Source: AC-69 sp035701505 (GTDB lineage Bacteria > Actinomycetota > UBA4738 > HRBIN12). Taken from it: DNA of 64,000 bases. Shown in pieces: positions 1 to 8,494 of the stretch. Every line of letters starts with the position of its first letter. Within the stretch, counting starts at the first letter, position 1. The stretch lies in contig DASSSA010000133.1 in the NCBI GenBank assembly GCA_035701505.1, forward strand, positions 25,854 through 89,853, read 5' to 3'. Under the pieces are notes generated by a model, which was not told where the DNA came from, searched no databases, and worked only from the letters and a program-made list of their open reading frames with translations. A program made the translations under genes and the position numbers.

Positions 1-1720
1 GAACATCCTGGAGGCCTTCCGCTGCCAGCGTCCGGAGGTGGGGCACGGCCTTGACGCCACCCGCCACGACGAGAGCCTTCACCGCCTCCTTTCGAACCTG
101 GGCCGACGGATGGCGAGCCGCCCAGACCAGCTGGTCCAGCACCTCCTCACCTCCGGCGTTGCCCAGCAGGTTCGCGGCGTTCCTCACTACGTACCACCGG
201 GGATCCTCCAGCCGCGCCACCACCGGCCTCAGGTGCCCCCGCGCGACCTGGCGAAGCGCAGCCAGTAGATGGGCGCGCCGTTCCCGATCCGCCTCGGCGA
301 GCAGGTCCAGGAGCACCTCCACCCCGAGATCGCCGAAGGGTTCCAACACTTCGGGGACCGTGGCACCACCGTCTTCGGCGCGCGCCGTGTCCATGATCGC
401 CAACACCGCCTCAGGCGCCAGGGCCTGTCTGACGTACGCGGCGTACAGGGATTGCCGTTCGTCGCCTGCTCCCCCCAGGGCCGCCCGAACCGGTTCCAGG
501 AGCTCGCGGACGCGAACGGGATCCCGCATCGCCATGGCTGACTGGAGCCCTTGGGCCCACATGGACAGCACCTCGCCGAGCCGCTCGTCGTCATGCTCGA
601 GGGTCACGTAGTCGTGGAGCGCCAGCAGCGCCGATGTCTGCCGCTGCTCGTCCGTTCGGGGAAGGGTGGCTTGCATCGTTCGCACGTCGTCGCGTTCGGT
701 CGCGGTCAGGTAGCCGGCGAGCGCATCCGTCACCGAGCCCTCGGGACCAACCGTCTCGGGCTCCGCGAGGTCCACCCCGAGCGCCTCCAGGCCCGCCAAG
801 ATCGTGCCGGCCTCTTCCCGTCCGGCCTCGAGCGCCTCGGTCAGGTCGACAAGGTCCAGGTGCCGGACGCCGGCGGCTGCGAGATGGGTGGCCAGCTCCA
901 CGGGATCCCGTCGGCCATCCCGGCCCAGGTCGACGAGCGCCCGGGTGAGCTCGGCGTTGCTCATCGTGCCGATGAACCGCTCAGCCAGGGGGTCTTCGCG
1001 GACCCGATCCACCAGCAGCTCGACGAGCGAGCGGCGGAGCTCCGCTGGGAGCTCCGTGACGACGTCGTGCACCGTCGCGTGCAGGTCGATCTCCCGTCCC
1101 GCCTCGATCGACAGGTCCGAGACCAGGCCCCTCAGGCGTCCGAACAGGGCTTCGGCCTGGGTCTCCGGCCCGCCGGCGAGGTCGTCGATCCGAAGCTGTG
1201 AGGCGAGCACGTGGGCATCCGGCACGCGAGCGGGGTTGGCCACCACGTCCTCGGCCTCGTGGTCGGCTCCCTCGACGGCGGAGGGTCCCAGGGCAGAGAG
1301 CACGATCGACCCGACGCCCGCAGAGGCAAGCATCTCCTCCGCACCGCCCTGTTCCCTGAGATCCTCGGAAGGCATCGACAGCACGGCGAAGGCCCGTTCG
1401 AGGTCACGAACGTCAGGCACGGTGCCGATGGCCACCCGCTCCACGCGACGTTCGAAGCACGCGCGGGCCAGCCGCTCGGTCGACTCGATGGGGGGCAGGG
1501 GCGTGCCCTCGAGCACGAAGCCCTCGCTTCGAACCTCCACGTCGATCGGCCCGGCTGCGAGAGCCGAGCGGACCGACTCGTCGATCCGCTCCACCGCCGC
1601 CGCGAAGCCGGGGCGATTCAAGCTCCCTGGGAACAACCGGTACGCGGCCAGACCGAGCCAGAGCTGCCGCAGCAGCTCCGCGACTTCGCGGGCGCGATCA
1701 TCCCCCTCGCTCACGACCAC
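1..1720 (-). CDS. HEAT-repeat protein, C-terminus beyond window edge
   Basis: About 573 codons are visible; the gene reads leftward and has no stop before base 1. The downstream part is made of helical pairs typical of HEAT repeats, such as RWYVVRNAANLLGN and HPSAQVRKEAVKALVVAGG, which normally form a curved protein-binding scaffold. The first ~400 residues are helical and acidic and match no domain I recognise. There are two in-frame GTG start candidates, at 1720 and 1714; a GGAGG lies about 18 bases upstream of the first, which is too far for a good fit, so the start is uncertain. It probably has its own promoter, because the next gene upstream (folD) ends 140 bases away. Partner and function are unknown. 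Confidence 0.75.
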   Translation of the reverse strand, partial: MVVSEGDDRAREVAELLRQLWLGLAAYRLFPGSLNRPGFAAAVERIDESVRSALAAGPIDVEVRSEGFVLEGTPLPPIESTERLARACFERRVERVAIGTVPDVRDLERAFAVLSMPSEDLREQGGAEEMLASAGVGSIVLSALGPSAVEGADHEAEDVVANPARVPDAHVLASQLRIDDLAGGPETQAEALFGRLRGLVSDLSIEAGREIDLHATVHDVVTELPAELRRSLVELLVDRVREDPLAERFIGTMSNAELTRALVDLGRDGRRDPVELATHLAAAGVRHLDLVDLTEALEAGREEAGTILAGLEALGVDLAEPETVGPEGSVTDALAGYLTATERDDVRTMQATLPRTDEQRQTSALLALHDYVTLEHDDERLGEVLSMWAQGLQSAMAMRDPVRVRELLEPVRAALGGAGDERQSLYAAYVRQALAPEAVLAIMDTARAEDGGATVPEVLEPFGDLGVEVLLDLLAEADRERRAHLLAALRQVARGHLRPVVARLEDPRWYVVRNAANLLGNAGGEEVLDQLVWAARHPSAQVRKEAVKALVVAGGVKAVPHLRTLAAEGLQDV

Positions 1721-1768
1721 CTCGATCGGATCCCAACCCCCTCCCGCGGGGTTATCGACAGGCGGCCG

Positions 1769-1784
1769 GCTCGGCCTAAGCCGA
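1769..1784 (-). terminator. Short hairpin after folD
   Basis: A perfect 6-bp inverted repeat (CTCGGC, loop of four, GCCGAG) lies between the folD stop and the HEAT-repeat gene. There is no T-tract, so it is only a weak terminator candidate. Confidence 0.3.
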
Positions 1785-1860
1785 GGGACCCCATGACGGA
1801 GCCCGGGGCGGCCACCCCCGTCGGGAGGACGGTGGAGTCGCTTGCGTCACGAGCCTCGGG

Positions 1861-2784
1861 CTACCGGAAGATGCCGAAGCGCGGCTCGACCCGTTGAGCC
1901 ATCGCGGCGGCCATAAGCGCGTTCCCCACCAGCCAGACGTCGGTGATCGGGCCGACCCCGCCGGGGACGGGCGTGATGGCCTCGGCCCTGGCCGCGACGC
2001 TCTCGAAGTCCAGATCGCCGACCATCCGGGTCTTGCCCGTGGCCGGGTCCTCCACCGCGTGAATGCCGACATCCACTGCGATCACACCGTCCCGGACCAT
2101 GTCGCCGGTCACGAGGGCTCGCACCCCCGCCGCGACGATCAGGATGTCGGCCAGGCACGTGAACTCGCTGAGCTTGCCGGCCGCGTGCGTGCGGCTGTGG
2201 CAGGCGACCACGGTGGCGTCGCGCTGAAGCCCGAGCCACTGCGCCGGCTTGCCAACGCTGTTCGAGCGGCCGACCACCACGATGGTCTTGCCCGAGTAGA
2301 ACGTGGCGGGATCTCGGCCTGTCGATCCGAGGTAGGCGTCCAGCAGGTAGTAGCAGGAGGCCGGAGTGGACGGGAGGAACCGCGGGCGCCCCTGGGCCAG
2401 CAGACCGGTGTTCTGCGGGTGCACTGCCTCGATGTCCTTCAGCGGATCGATCGCGCTGTTGATCTCGGCCTCGGGGATGTGCGACGGGAGCGGATGCAGA
2501 ACCAGGATCCCGGTGATCCTTGGATCGGCGTTCAGCTTGCCGATCGTCGCCACCACATCCGCGAGCTCGACGTCGGCGGGCAGGCTCTCGGTCACGTACC
2601 GGTATTCGAGCGCCTCGCACAGCCGCCGCACATGACGCTCGTACGCCTGGGCGGCGAAGTCCTCGCCCACCAGCACCGTGGCCAGGCCGGGCCGCACTTC
2701 GGACAGCCGAAGGACCTTGAGCTCGTCCTCGATCGAGTGCCGCAGGTGGTCCGCGACCGCGTTCCCATCGATTACGTGGGCCAC
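1861..2784 (-). CDS. folD: FolD-family methylenetetrahydrofolate dehydrogenase/cyclohydrolase with substituted active site
   Basis: 307 aa, slightly longer than the usual ~285. FolD normally oxidises 5,10-methylene-THF to methenyl-THF with NADP and hydrolyses it to 10-formyl-THF in the cytosol. The Rossmann half is standard: VVVGRSNSVGKP near 169-180, CHSRT near 195, and the PGGVGPIT signature near the C-terminus. The catalytic half is not. The YxxxK lysine position reads Y48-E-R-H-V52, the glutamine of ILVQLPLP is leucine (ILVLHPLP, 93-100), and the second aspartate of KDVDGFHP is glutamate (KDIEAVHP, 116-123). The GTG start has GGAGGG six bases upstream. ligA lies just upstream with a 24-base gap, so co-transcription is likely. 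It could be a dehydrogenase-only enzyme or act on another folate. Confidence 0.85.
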   Translation of the reverse strand: MAHVIDGNAVADHLRHSIEDELKVLRLSEVRPGLATVLVGEDFAAQAYERHVRRLCEALEYRYVTESLPADVELADVVATIGKLNADPRITGILVLHPLPSHIPEAEINSAIDPLKDIEAVHPQNTGLLAQGRPRFLPSTPASCYYLLDAYLGSTGRDPATFYSGKTIVVVGRSNSVGKPAQWLGLQRDATVVACHSRTHAAGKLSEFTCLADILIVAAGVRALVTGDMVRDGVIAVDVGIHAVEDPATGKTRMVGDLDFESVAARAEAITPVPGGVGPITDVWLVGNALMAAAMAQRVEPRFGIFR

Positions 2785-2808
2785 GTCATCCCTCCTCGAT
2801 GGTCGAGG

Positions 2809-4833
2809 TCAACGCCGTCCCAGGCGTCGGAGGAACTCCCCCTCGTCGATGATCTCGACCCCCAGCTGCTCGGCCTGGGCGGCCTTCGAACCCGGATTCT
2901 CCCCCACGACGACGAAGTCGGTCTTCTTGGAGACGCTGGACGCAACCCTGGCGCTCGCGTCCTGGGCCGCTCGAGTGGCCTCGTCCCTGGACATCGAGGA
3001 CAGGCTCCCGGTGATGACGATGGTCGTGCCGGCGAGCGGCCCCCCGGTCGGCCCCTCGGGCTTCTCGTCCGCCACCCGCACGCCGGCACTGCGGAGCTTC
3101 TCGATGAGCTTGAGGTTCTGGCGATCGTGGAACCACTCGTGGACGCTTCGGGCGATCTCCGGCCCGATCTCGGGCACGGCGTCGATCCCCTCCACGCTGG
3201 CCCGGGCCAGGGCATCGATCGAGCCGAACGCTCCGGCCAGGACCTGGGCCACGTGGGTCCCGACGTGGGGGATGTTCAGTCCGACCAGGAGGCGCCAGAT
3301 CGGGCGATCCTTCGAGCGCTCGATGGCCGAGAGCAGGTTGTCGATCCGCTTGTCGGCGAACCCCGGGAGCTGGGCCAGCTGCTCCCGGGTCAGCGAATAC
3401 ACGTCGCTCGGATCCTTCACCCATCCCATATCCAGAAGCAACAGGCCCGTCTTGTAACCCAGGCCCTCGATGTCCATGGCGCCCCGCGAGGCGAACGCGA
3501 ACAGCCACTCGACGTTCTGTGACGGACAGCCCCGCTTGTTCGGGCACCGCCAGTAGGCCTCGCCCTCCCTGCGGACGAGCGGCGTGCCGCACGAGGGGCA
3601 CTTCCTCGGGAACCGCCAGGGCTTGGCCTTCGGCGGTCGCTTGGAGATGACTGGGCCAACCACCTCGGGGATCACGTCGCCCGCCCGACGAACGATCACG
3701 GTGTCGCCCTCGCGGATGTCCTTGCGCTTGACCTCGTCCTCGTTGTGCAGGGTGGCCGTGGTCACCGTCACGCCCGAGATGAACACGGGTTCCAGCACGG
3801 CGAACGGCGTGACGATGCCGGTGCGGCCCGTGTGTACGTCGATCTTCTCGAGCAGGGTGGTGCGCTCCTCGGGGGGGAACTTGTACGCCACGGCCCAGCG
3901 GGGGGCGTGGCTGGTGGCGCCGAGCTCATCCTGCAGGGCGATCTGATCGACCTTCACCACCACGCCGTCGATCTCCCAGTCGACGGTGTGCCGGTTCTCC
4001 TGCCACTTCTGGATGTAGGCGATCACGCCGTCCAGGTCCTCCCGCACCTCCCCTTGCGGCGGGACCGGCAGCCCAGCGTCGCGGCACCACTGGAGGAACC
4101 CCGAGTGCGACTCGAAGCGGATCCTCTCGGCATAACCGAAGCTGTGGACCCACAGGGCCAGGGGGCGACTCGCCGTGACCTTGGGGTCCTTCTGGCGAAG
4201 GCTTCCCGCCGCGCCATTGCGGGGGTTGGCGAATGGGCGCTGGCCCGCCTCGAGCAACTGCTGGTTCAGCTTCTCGAACGCCCGCACCGGCAGGTAGATC
4301 TCACCCCGGACCTCCAGGACCGGGGGTGGGTCCTTGACCCGGAGCCGTTGGGGCACGGAGCGAACCGTGCGGACGTTCGCGGTGATGTCCTCGCCCACCC
4401 GGCCGTCCCCCCGCGTGGCCCCCTTGACCAGGAGGCCGCGTTCGTAGGTCAGGGCCACGGCGACGCCGTCGATCTTCAGCTCGCAGAAGTACCGGGCCTC
4501 GGGCCCAACGGCCCGCTCCACCCGGGTGGCCCACGCCTTCAGCTCCTCCTCGGAGAACACGTTGTCCAGCGAGAGCATCACGGAGCGATGCTCGACCGGT
4601 GCGAACAGGTCGGCGGGAGCGACCCCCACCCGCTGCGTCGGGCTGTCGGGGGTCACGAGCTCGGGGAATCGGTCCTCCAGCTCCCGGAGCTCCCGCATGA
4701 GCTCGTCGTACTCGGCGTCGGAGACTTCCGGATCGTCCAGGACGTAGTACCGGTACGCGTGGTTGTTCAGGAGCTCTCGAAGCTCCTCCACCCGGAGCTT
4801 GGCCGCCGCGCGGTCGCGTTCGGCGTTTCGCAT
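2809..4833 (-). CDS. ligA: NAD-dependent DNA ligase LigA
   Basis: 674 aa, normal for LigA, which seals nicks during replication and repair using NAD. In order: an N-terminal Ia domain with the NHAYRYYVLD motif near 25, the adenylation domain with KIDG at K120 (the AMP-accepting lysine), an OB fold, a Cys4 zinc finger (CPSC ... CPNKRGC) near 415-435, helix-hairpin-helix repeats containing LPGFADKRIDNLL, and a C-terminal BRCT domain from about 595 ending in EGEFLRRLGRR. The UPF0280 gene lies 19 bases upstream and folD follows, so the three are probably one operon. Identification is secure. Confidence 0.97.
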   Translation of the reverse strand: MRNAERDRAAAKLRVEELRELLNNHAYRYYVLDDPEVSDAEYDELMRELRELEDRFPELVTPDSPTQRVGVAPADLFAPVEHRSVMLSLDNVFSEEELKAWATRVERAVGPEARYFCELKIDGVAVALTYERGLLVKGATRGDGRVGEDITANVRTVRSVPQRLRVKDPPPVLEVRGEIYLPVRAFEKLNQQLLEAGQRPFANPRNGAAGSLRQKDPKVTASRPLALWVHSFGYAERIRFESHSGFLQWCRDAGLPVPPQGEVREDLDGVIAYIQKWQENRHTVDWEIDGVVVKVDQIALQDELGATSHAPRWAVAYKFPPEERTTLLEKIDVHTGRTGIVTPFAVLEPVFISGVTVTTATLHNEDEVKRKDIREGDTVIVRRAGDVIPEVVGPVISKRPPKAKPWRFPRKCPSCGTPLVRREGEAYWRCPNKRGCPSQNVEWLFAFASRGAMDIEGLGYKTGLLLLDMGWVKDPSDVYSLTREQLAQLPGFADKRIDNLLSAIERSKDRPIWRLLVGLNIPHVGTHVAQVLAGAFGSIDALARASVEGIDAVPEIGPEIARSVHEWFHDRQNLKLIEKLRSAGVRVADEKPEGPTGGPLAGTTIVITGSLSSMSRDEATRAAQDASARVASSVSKKTDFVVVGENPGSKAAQAEQLGVEIIDEGEFLRRLGRR

Positions 4834-4852
4834 ATCCGCTACGGGGCCGGGC

Positions 4853-5518
4853 CTACGCGGCGATCTCCACGCCGCCCATCATCCCGATCCGCTCCCCGAG
4901 GATCACGACCGCCCCGTAGATCCCGGGGACCTTCTTCAGGTAGTCGAGCGCTGTGCGGAACCCGTCGGGCTTCGGAAGGATGGCCTGCACCCCGGCGGCC
5001 GCCGCATCGGCGAGCATGCACGAGTTGGCCAGCACGGCGATGCCGTCCACCCGACCCCCCTGGTTCGTCGAGATTCCCACCCCCTCCCGGCGGGGCGGGA
5101 CCACCACGGCGATCGATGCGCCGTTCGCCCGGCGAAGGACGGTGAGCTTCTGGCGCTTCTTGGCAACGATGAAGTAGTCGCCGCCGCAGGCCACCGTGAG
5201 CTCACCGCCGGATCGCACCAGGAACCGCCCGACGTGGTCGGCCAGGGCCCCGAGGAAGGAGTACATGGGACCGACCCCCGCGCTCCGTCCCACCTGCGCC
5301 ATCTCCTGGACGATGGCCGGTGCGTCGGGCGGGACATCGATCGGTCGCTTGCTCGTGCGGACCTCGGGGTTGCGGAGCGTGTAGGCCTCGAGTTGCTCCC
5401 AGAACGAGAGCGCCGCTGCCCGGGACTCCTCGTCCAGGTCCGTCCGGGCCGTGATGTGGATCACGACGTCCTGGACCTGGATGTCGAACGTCCGTTGCTT
5501 CCTCCTGAACAACCGCAC
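4853..5518 (-). CDS. UPF0280 family (ApbE-like) protein
   Basis: 221 aa with the GTG start at 5518, which has GGAGGG about eight bases upstream; the open frame extends further upstream but without support. The middle shows GVGPMYSFLGALADHVGRF followed by VACGGDYFIV, and then a GISTNQGG ... ADAAAAG stretch. This pattern is that of UPF0280, a family related to ApbE FMN transferases, where the GGD and ADAxA segments bind flavin and metal. No signal peptide is visible, so it should be cytosolic. Its substrate is unknown. It leads a likely operon with ligA and folD; the terminator of mnmA separates it from the gene upstream. Confidence 0.7.
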   Translation of the reverse strand: MRLFRRKQRTFDIQVQDVVIHITARTDLDEESRAAALSFWEQLEAYTLRNPEVRTSKRPIDVPPDAPAIVQEMAQVGRSAGVGPMYSFLGALADHVGRFLVRSGGELTVACGGDYFIVAKKRQKLTVLRRANGASIAVVVPPRREGVGISTNQGGRVDGIAVLANSCMLADAAAAGVQAILPKPDGFRTALDYLKKVPGIYGAVVILGERIGMMGGVEIAA

Positions 5519-5565
5519 GCGGTGCCCTCCGTGGGCCCGTCCGGGACCCGAAGGCCGATGATAAC

Positions 5566-5599
5566 GAGCCCCGCCGCCGGGAATCCGGCGGCGGGGCTC
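5566..5599 (-). terminator. Strong hairpin after mnmA
   Basis: A perfect 15-bp stem (arms GAGCCCCGCCGCCGG and its complement) with a GAAT/ATTC tetraloop starts nine bases after the mnmA stop. On the minus strand it is followed by GTTATCATCGG, a weak T-rich tail. This is a good intrinsic terminator or 3' stabilising structure. Confidence 0.8.
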
Positions 5600-5607
5600 C
5601 ACAGTGC

Positions 5608-6687
5608 CTACCGCAAGGACTCGATGGTCCTGGCGCCGCCGAGGAGCTCGTCGCCCCGGTACACCACGACGCTCTGACCCGGCGCCACGCCGCGCTGCGG
5701 CGTGCGGAACTCCACACGCACCCGGCCATCGATCGCCTCGACGACGGCGGGGACGTCCTCGCCGTTGTAGCGGATCCTGACCTCGGCCTCGAATGGGCCG
5801 GCGGCGGGCGGCTCGCCGCCCACCCACGAGACCCGGTCGGCCACGAGCCCCCGTCGCATCAGCAGATCGCCCGGGCCCACGACCACGCGGTTCGCGCGAG
5901 CGTCGACCTCCACGACGTACGACCGTTCGCCCGTGGACACGCCGATGCCGCGACGCTGTCCGACGGTGAACCGGAACGACCCTCGATGGCGACCGATCAC
6001 GTTGCCATCAGGATCGACAACCTCACCCGGGCGAACCATGCCGGGCGCGTGCTCCTCGATGAAGGCGGCGTGATCCGCTCCGGGGACGAAGCAGATCTCC
6101 TGCGAGTCTGGCTTGGCCGCGACCGGAAGGCCGAAGCGCTCGGCGAGGGCGCGGGTTTCGGCCTTGGCCATGCCGCCGACGGGGAAGCGAGCCCTGGCCA
6201 GCTCGCGCTGGCCCAGGGTGTGGAGCATGTAGGACTGGTCCTTGCCGTCATCGGCGCCGCGAAGGAGATGCCATCGCCCCGCTGGATCTCGATCGGTTCG
6301 GACGTAATGCCCGGTGGCCACGAGGTCGACGCCCAGGCGATCTGCCCGCTCGAGGAACGCACCGAACTTGATGTGCTCGTTGCACCGCGCGCATGGGTTC
6401 GGCGTCCGGCCGGCCTCGTGCTCCTCGAAGAAGTCCGCCAGGACCGTCTCAGCGAACGACGCCGACATGTCGACGACCTCGAAGGCGAACCCGCCGATGC
6501 GGGCCACGGCCTCCGCGTCGGCGCGGGCGCTCGGGCCGCAGCAGCCATGGTCCACGCCGTCGGCCAGGTGCACCATGTTCATGTGGGAGCCGAGCACCTC
6601 GTAGCCCTGTTCGACGAGCAGACAGGCCGAGACAGAGGAGTCGACCCCGCCCGACATCGCGACCAGCACGGAACCCTTCGAGCCCAT
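5608..6687 (-). CDS. mnmA: tRNA-specific 2-thiouridylase MnmA
   Basis: 359 aa from the ATG at 6687; an upstream in-frame ATG at 6747 would add 20 residues without motif content. MnmA makes the s2U34 modification in tRNA-Lys, Glu and Gln, using sulfur from a persulfide carrier. The N-terminal PP-loop SGGVDSS is at 12-18. The two catalytic cysteines are C99 (in PNPCARCN) and C199 (in SQEICF), and GQRRGIGVSTGE marks the central domain, followed by a C-terminal beta-barrel. The gene diverges from etfB across 77 bases, so both promoters must lie in that short gap. Confidence 0.96.
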   Translation of the reverse strand: MGSKGSVLVAMSGGVDSSVSACLLVEQGYEVLGSHMNMVHLADGVDHGCCGPSARADAEAVARIGGFAFEVVDMSASFAETVLADFFEEHEAGRTPNPCARCNEHIKFGAFLERADRLGVDLVATGHYVRTDRDPAGRWHLLRGADDGKDQSYMLHTLGQRELARARFPVGGMAKAETRALAERFGLPVAAKPDSQEICFVPGADHAAFIEEHAPGMVRPGEVVDPDGNVIGRHRGSFRFTVGQRRGIGVSTGERSYVVEVDARANRVVVGPGDLLMRRGLVADRVSWVGGEPPAAGPFEAEVRIRYNGEDVPAVVEAIDGRVRVEFRTPQRGVAPGQSVVVYRGDELLGGARTIESLR

Positions 6688-6727
6688 GGTGGTTGCGAGT
6701 CTACGACCGGCTAGTCCTGCCGCTCGG

Positions 6728-6733
6728 TATCCT
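6728..6733 (+). promoter_or_regulatory. Possible -10 box for etfBA
   Basis: TATCCT lies 31 bases before the etfB ATG inside the short mnmA/etfB divergent gap. No clear -35 is seen. The placement would give a leader of roughly 25 bases that contains the AGGGAT ribosome-binding sequence. Confidence 0.35.
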
Positions 6734-6764
6734 GACGCACTGGCCAACCGATAGGGATCGAACC

Positions 6765-7532
6765 ATGAACGTCGTCGTCCTGGTGAAGTACGTGCCGGAA
6801 CCCCAGGGCGTCCCCAAGCTCGGCGAGGACTTCCTCGTCCAGCGGGAGGGCGCCGAGGGAGCCCTGGACCCAGGCGACGAGTACGCGATCGAGGCCGCGC
6901 TGAAGCTCGTGGAGGAGCACGGGGGCGAGGTGGCCCTGGTCTCGATGGGCCCGGAGGGCGCGATGGCCGCCCTCCGACGAGGGCTGTCGATGGGGGCCGA
7001 CCGGGGGGTCCTGGTCACGGACCCCGCGCTCCGCGGGGCCGACGTCCTGGTCACGGCCCGCGTCCTGGCCGCGGCCATCGGCCGCGGCGACTTCGACCTG
7101 GTGCTTGCCGGGGTCGAGTCGACCGACGGCTCCACCGGGACGCTGCCGATGACCGTCGCCGAGCTCCTGCAGATCCCCTCCGCCACGTTCGCGCGGAAGG
7201 TGGAGGTGAACGACGGATCACTCAGGGCCGAACGCCAGACCGAGGCTGGCTACGACGTGGTGGAGTCACCTCTCCCTGCGCTCGCCACGGTGACCGGCAG
7301 CGCCGCGGAGCCTCGATATCCCACGCTGAAGGGGATCATGCAGTCGAAGCAGAAGCCGGTGGAACAGCTATCGGTCGTCGACCTGGGACTTTCGACGGAC
7401 GACATCGCGTCGTCCCAGCGGGTTACCTCGGTGAAGGCGGCTCCGGAAAAGGGGCGCGGCGAGGTAATCGAGGCCGGCGACGATGCGGCGGCCCGCATCG
7501 CGGACATCCTGGCCGACGCGAAAGTCATCTAG
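6765..7532 (+). CDS. etfB: Electron transfer flavoprotein beta subunit
   Basis: 255 aa. EtfB pairs with EtfA to carry electrons from acyl-CoA and related dehydrogenases to the quinone pool; the beta subunit normally holds AMP. It opens with MNVVVLVKYVPEPQG and carries LDPGDEYAIEAALKL, VLAGVESTDGSTGTLP and the late PLPALATVTG and RYPTLKGIMQSK segments typical of EtfB. The ATG is preceded by AGGGAT. etfA begins two bases after the stop, so the pair is co-translated. The enoyl-CoA hydratase and methylmalonyl-CoA mutase genes further along suggest fatty-acid or branched-chain oxidation as the electron source (inference). Confidence 0.95.
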   Translation: MNVVVLVKYVPEPQGVPKLGEDFLVQREGAEGALDPGDEYAIEAALKLVEEHGGEVALVSMGPEGAMAALRRGLSMGADRGVLVTDPALRGADVLVTARVLAAAIGRGDFDLVLAGVESTDGSTGTLPMTVAELLQIPSATFARKVEVNDGSLRAERQTEAGYDVVESPLPALATVTGSAAEPRYPTLKGIMQSKQKPVEQLSVVDLGLSTDDIASSQRVTSVKAAPEKGRGEVIEAGDDAAARIADILADAKVI

Positions 7533-7534
7533 GC

Positions 7535-8494
7535 GTGGCGACGATCTGGGTCTACGCCGAGGTCGGACCGGACGGACCCCATCCGGCTTCGCTCGAGCTC
7601 CTGACGAAAGCCAGGTCCGTCGGCGAAACCGTCGAGGCGGTGGCGCTCGGCCCGGGGGCCACCCAGGCCGCGGAGGCGCTGGGGGGTTTCGGGGCGCAGA
7701 GGGTGTTCGCCTCCGACGACCCGGTCTACGCCGAGTACCCGGCTCAGCCGGCGGTCCACGCGATGGTGGGCCTGATCCAGGAGCACCGGCCGAACATGGT
7801 CCTGTTCGCCACGACGTACGACTCGAGGGACGTGGCCGGCAGGCTCCAAGCCAGGACCGGCTCCACTCTTTTGAGCAACGCCACCGATGTCCTGTCGATC
7901 GACCGGGCCCAGACCCAGATCTTCGGCGGGGCCACGGTCGTGGACGTCGAGCTGTCCGGTCCCGATCCGAGGCTCGTGTTGGTGCGCCCCAAGTCGTTCC
8001 CCGCCGAGCCCACCGAGGGGACCGCTGACATCGTGGCGGTGAACGCCGAGATCCCGGAGGACCACAAGCGAGCCAGGCGAGTCGAGCGACACGATGAGGC
8101 TGCCGCCGGGCCAAAGCTGGAGGAAGCTCGCGTTGTGATCGCCGGTGGCCGCGGCCTTCAGGACCCGGCCAACTTCGCCGCCCTAGATGAGCTGGCCTCT
8201 GCCATCGGGAGCGCGGCGGTCGGGGCGACCCGAGCGGTGGTGGACGCGGGATGGGTTCCCTACAGCTATCAGGTGGGGCAGACCGGGAAGACCGTCAAGC
8301 CCGAGGTGTACATCGCCGTGGGCATCAGCGGGGCCACCCAGCACCTGGTGGGGATGAAGGGCTCGAAGTGGATCGTGGCCATCAACAAGGACCCCGACGC
8401 CCCTATCTTCAAGCTCGCCGACCTCGGGGTGGTGGGCGACGCGCTGAAAGTGGTCCCCAAGCTGATCGAGGAGATCAAGGCCCGGAGGTCATGA
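7535..8494 (+). CDS. etfA: Electron transfer flavoprotein alpha subunit
   Basis: 319 aa from a GTG start two bases after etfB. The N-terminal half is the ETF alpha/beta-like domain. The C-terminal half has the FAD-binding signature: GGRGLQDPANF, then YSYQVGQTGKTVKPEVYIA, GISGATQHLVGMKGSK and INKDPDAPIFKLADLG. This is the diagnostic EtfA pattern, where the SGATQH and NKD residues contact FAD. The last bases overlap the next gene's ATG (ATGA), which links it translationally to the aminodeoxychorismate synthase fusion. Confidence 0.96.
   Translation: MATIWVYAEVGPDGPHPASLELLTKARSVGETVEAVALGPGATQAAEALGGFGAQRVFASDDPVYAEYPAQPAVHAMVGLIQEHRPNMVLFATTYDSRDVAGRLQARTGSTLLSNATDVLSIDRAQTQIFGGATVVDVELSGPDPRLVLVRPKSFPAEPTEGTADIVAVNAEIPEDHKRARRVERHDEAAAGPKLEEARVVIAGGRGLQDPANFAALDELASAIGSAAVGATRAVVDAGWVPYSYQVGQTGKTVKPEVYIAVGISGATQHLVGMKGSKWIVAINKDPDAPIFKLADLGVVGDALKVVPKLIEEIKARRS

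Noticed and set aside
1894..3522. 542-codon plus-strand open frame
   Set aside because: It is antisense to folD and ligA, both with full motif sets; long antisense frames are expected at this GC content.
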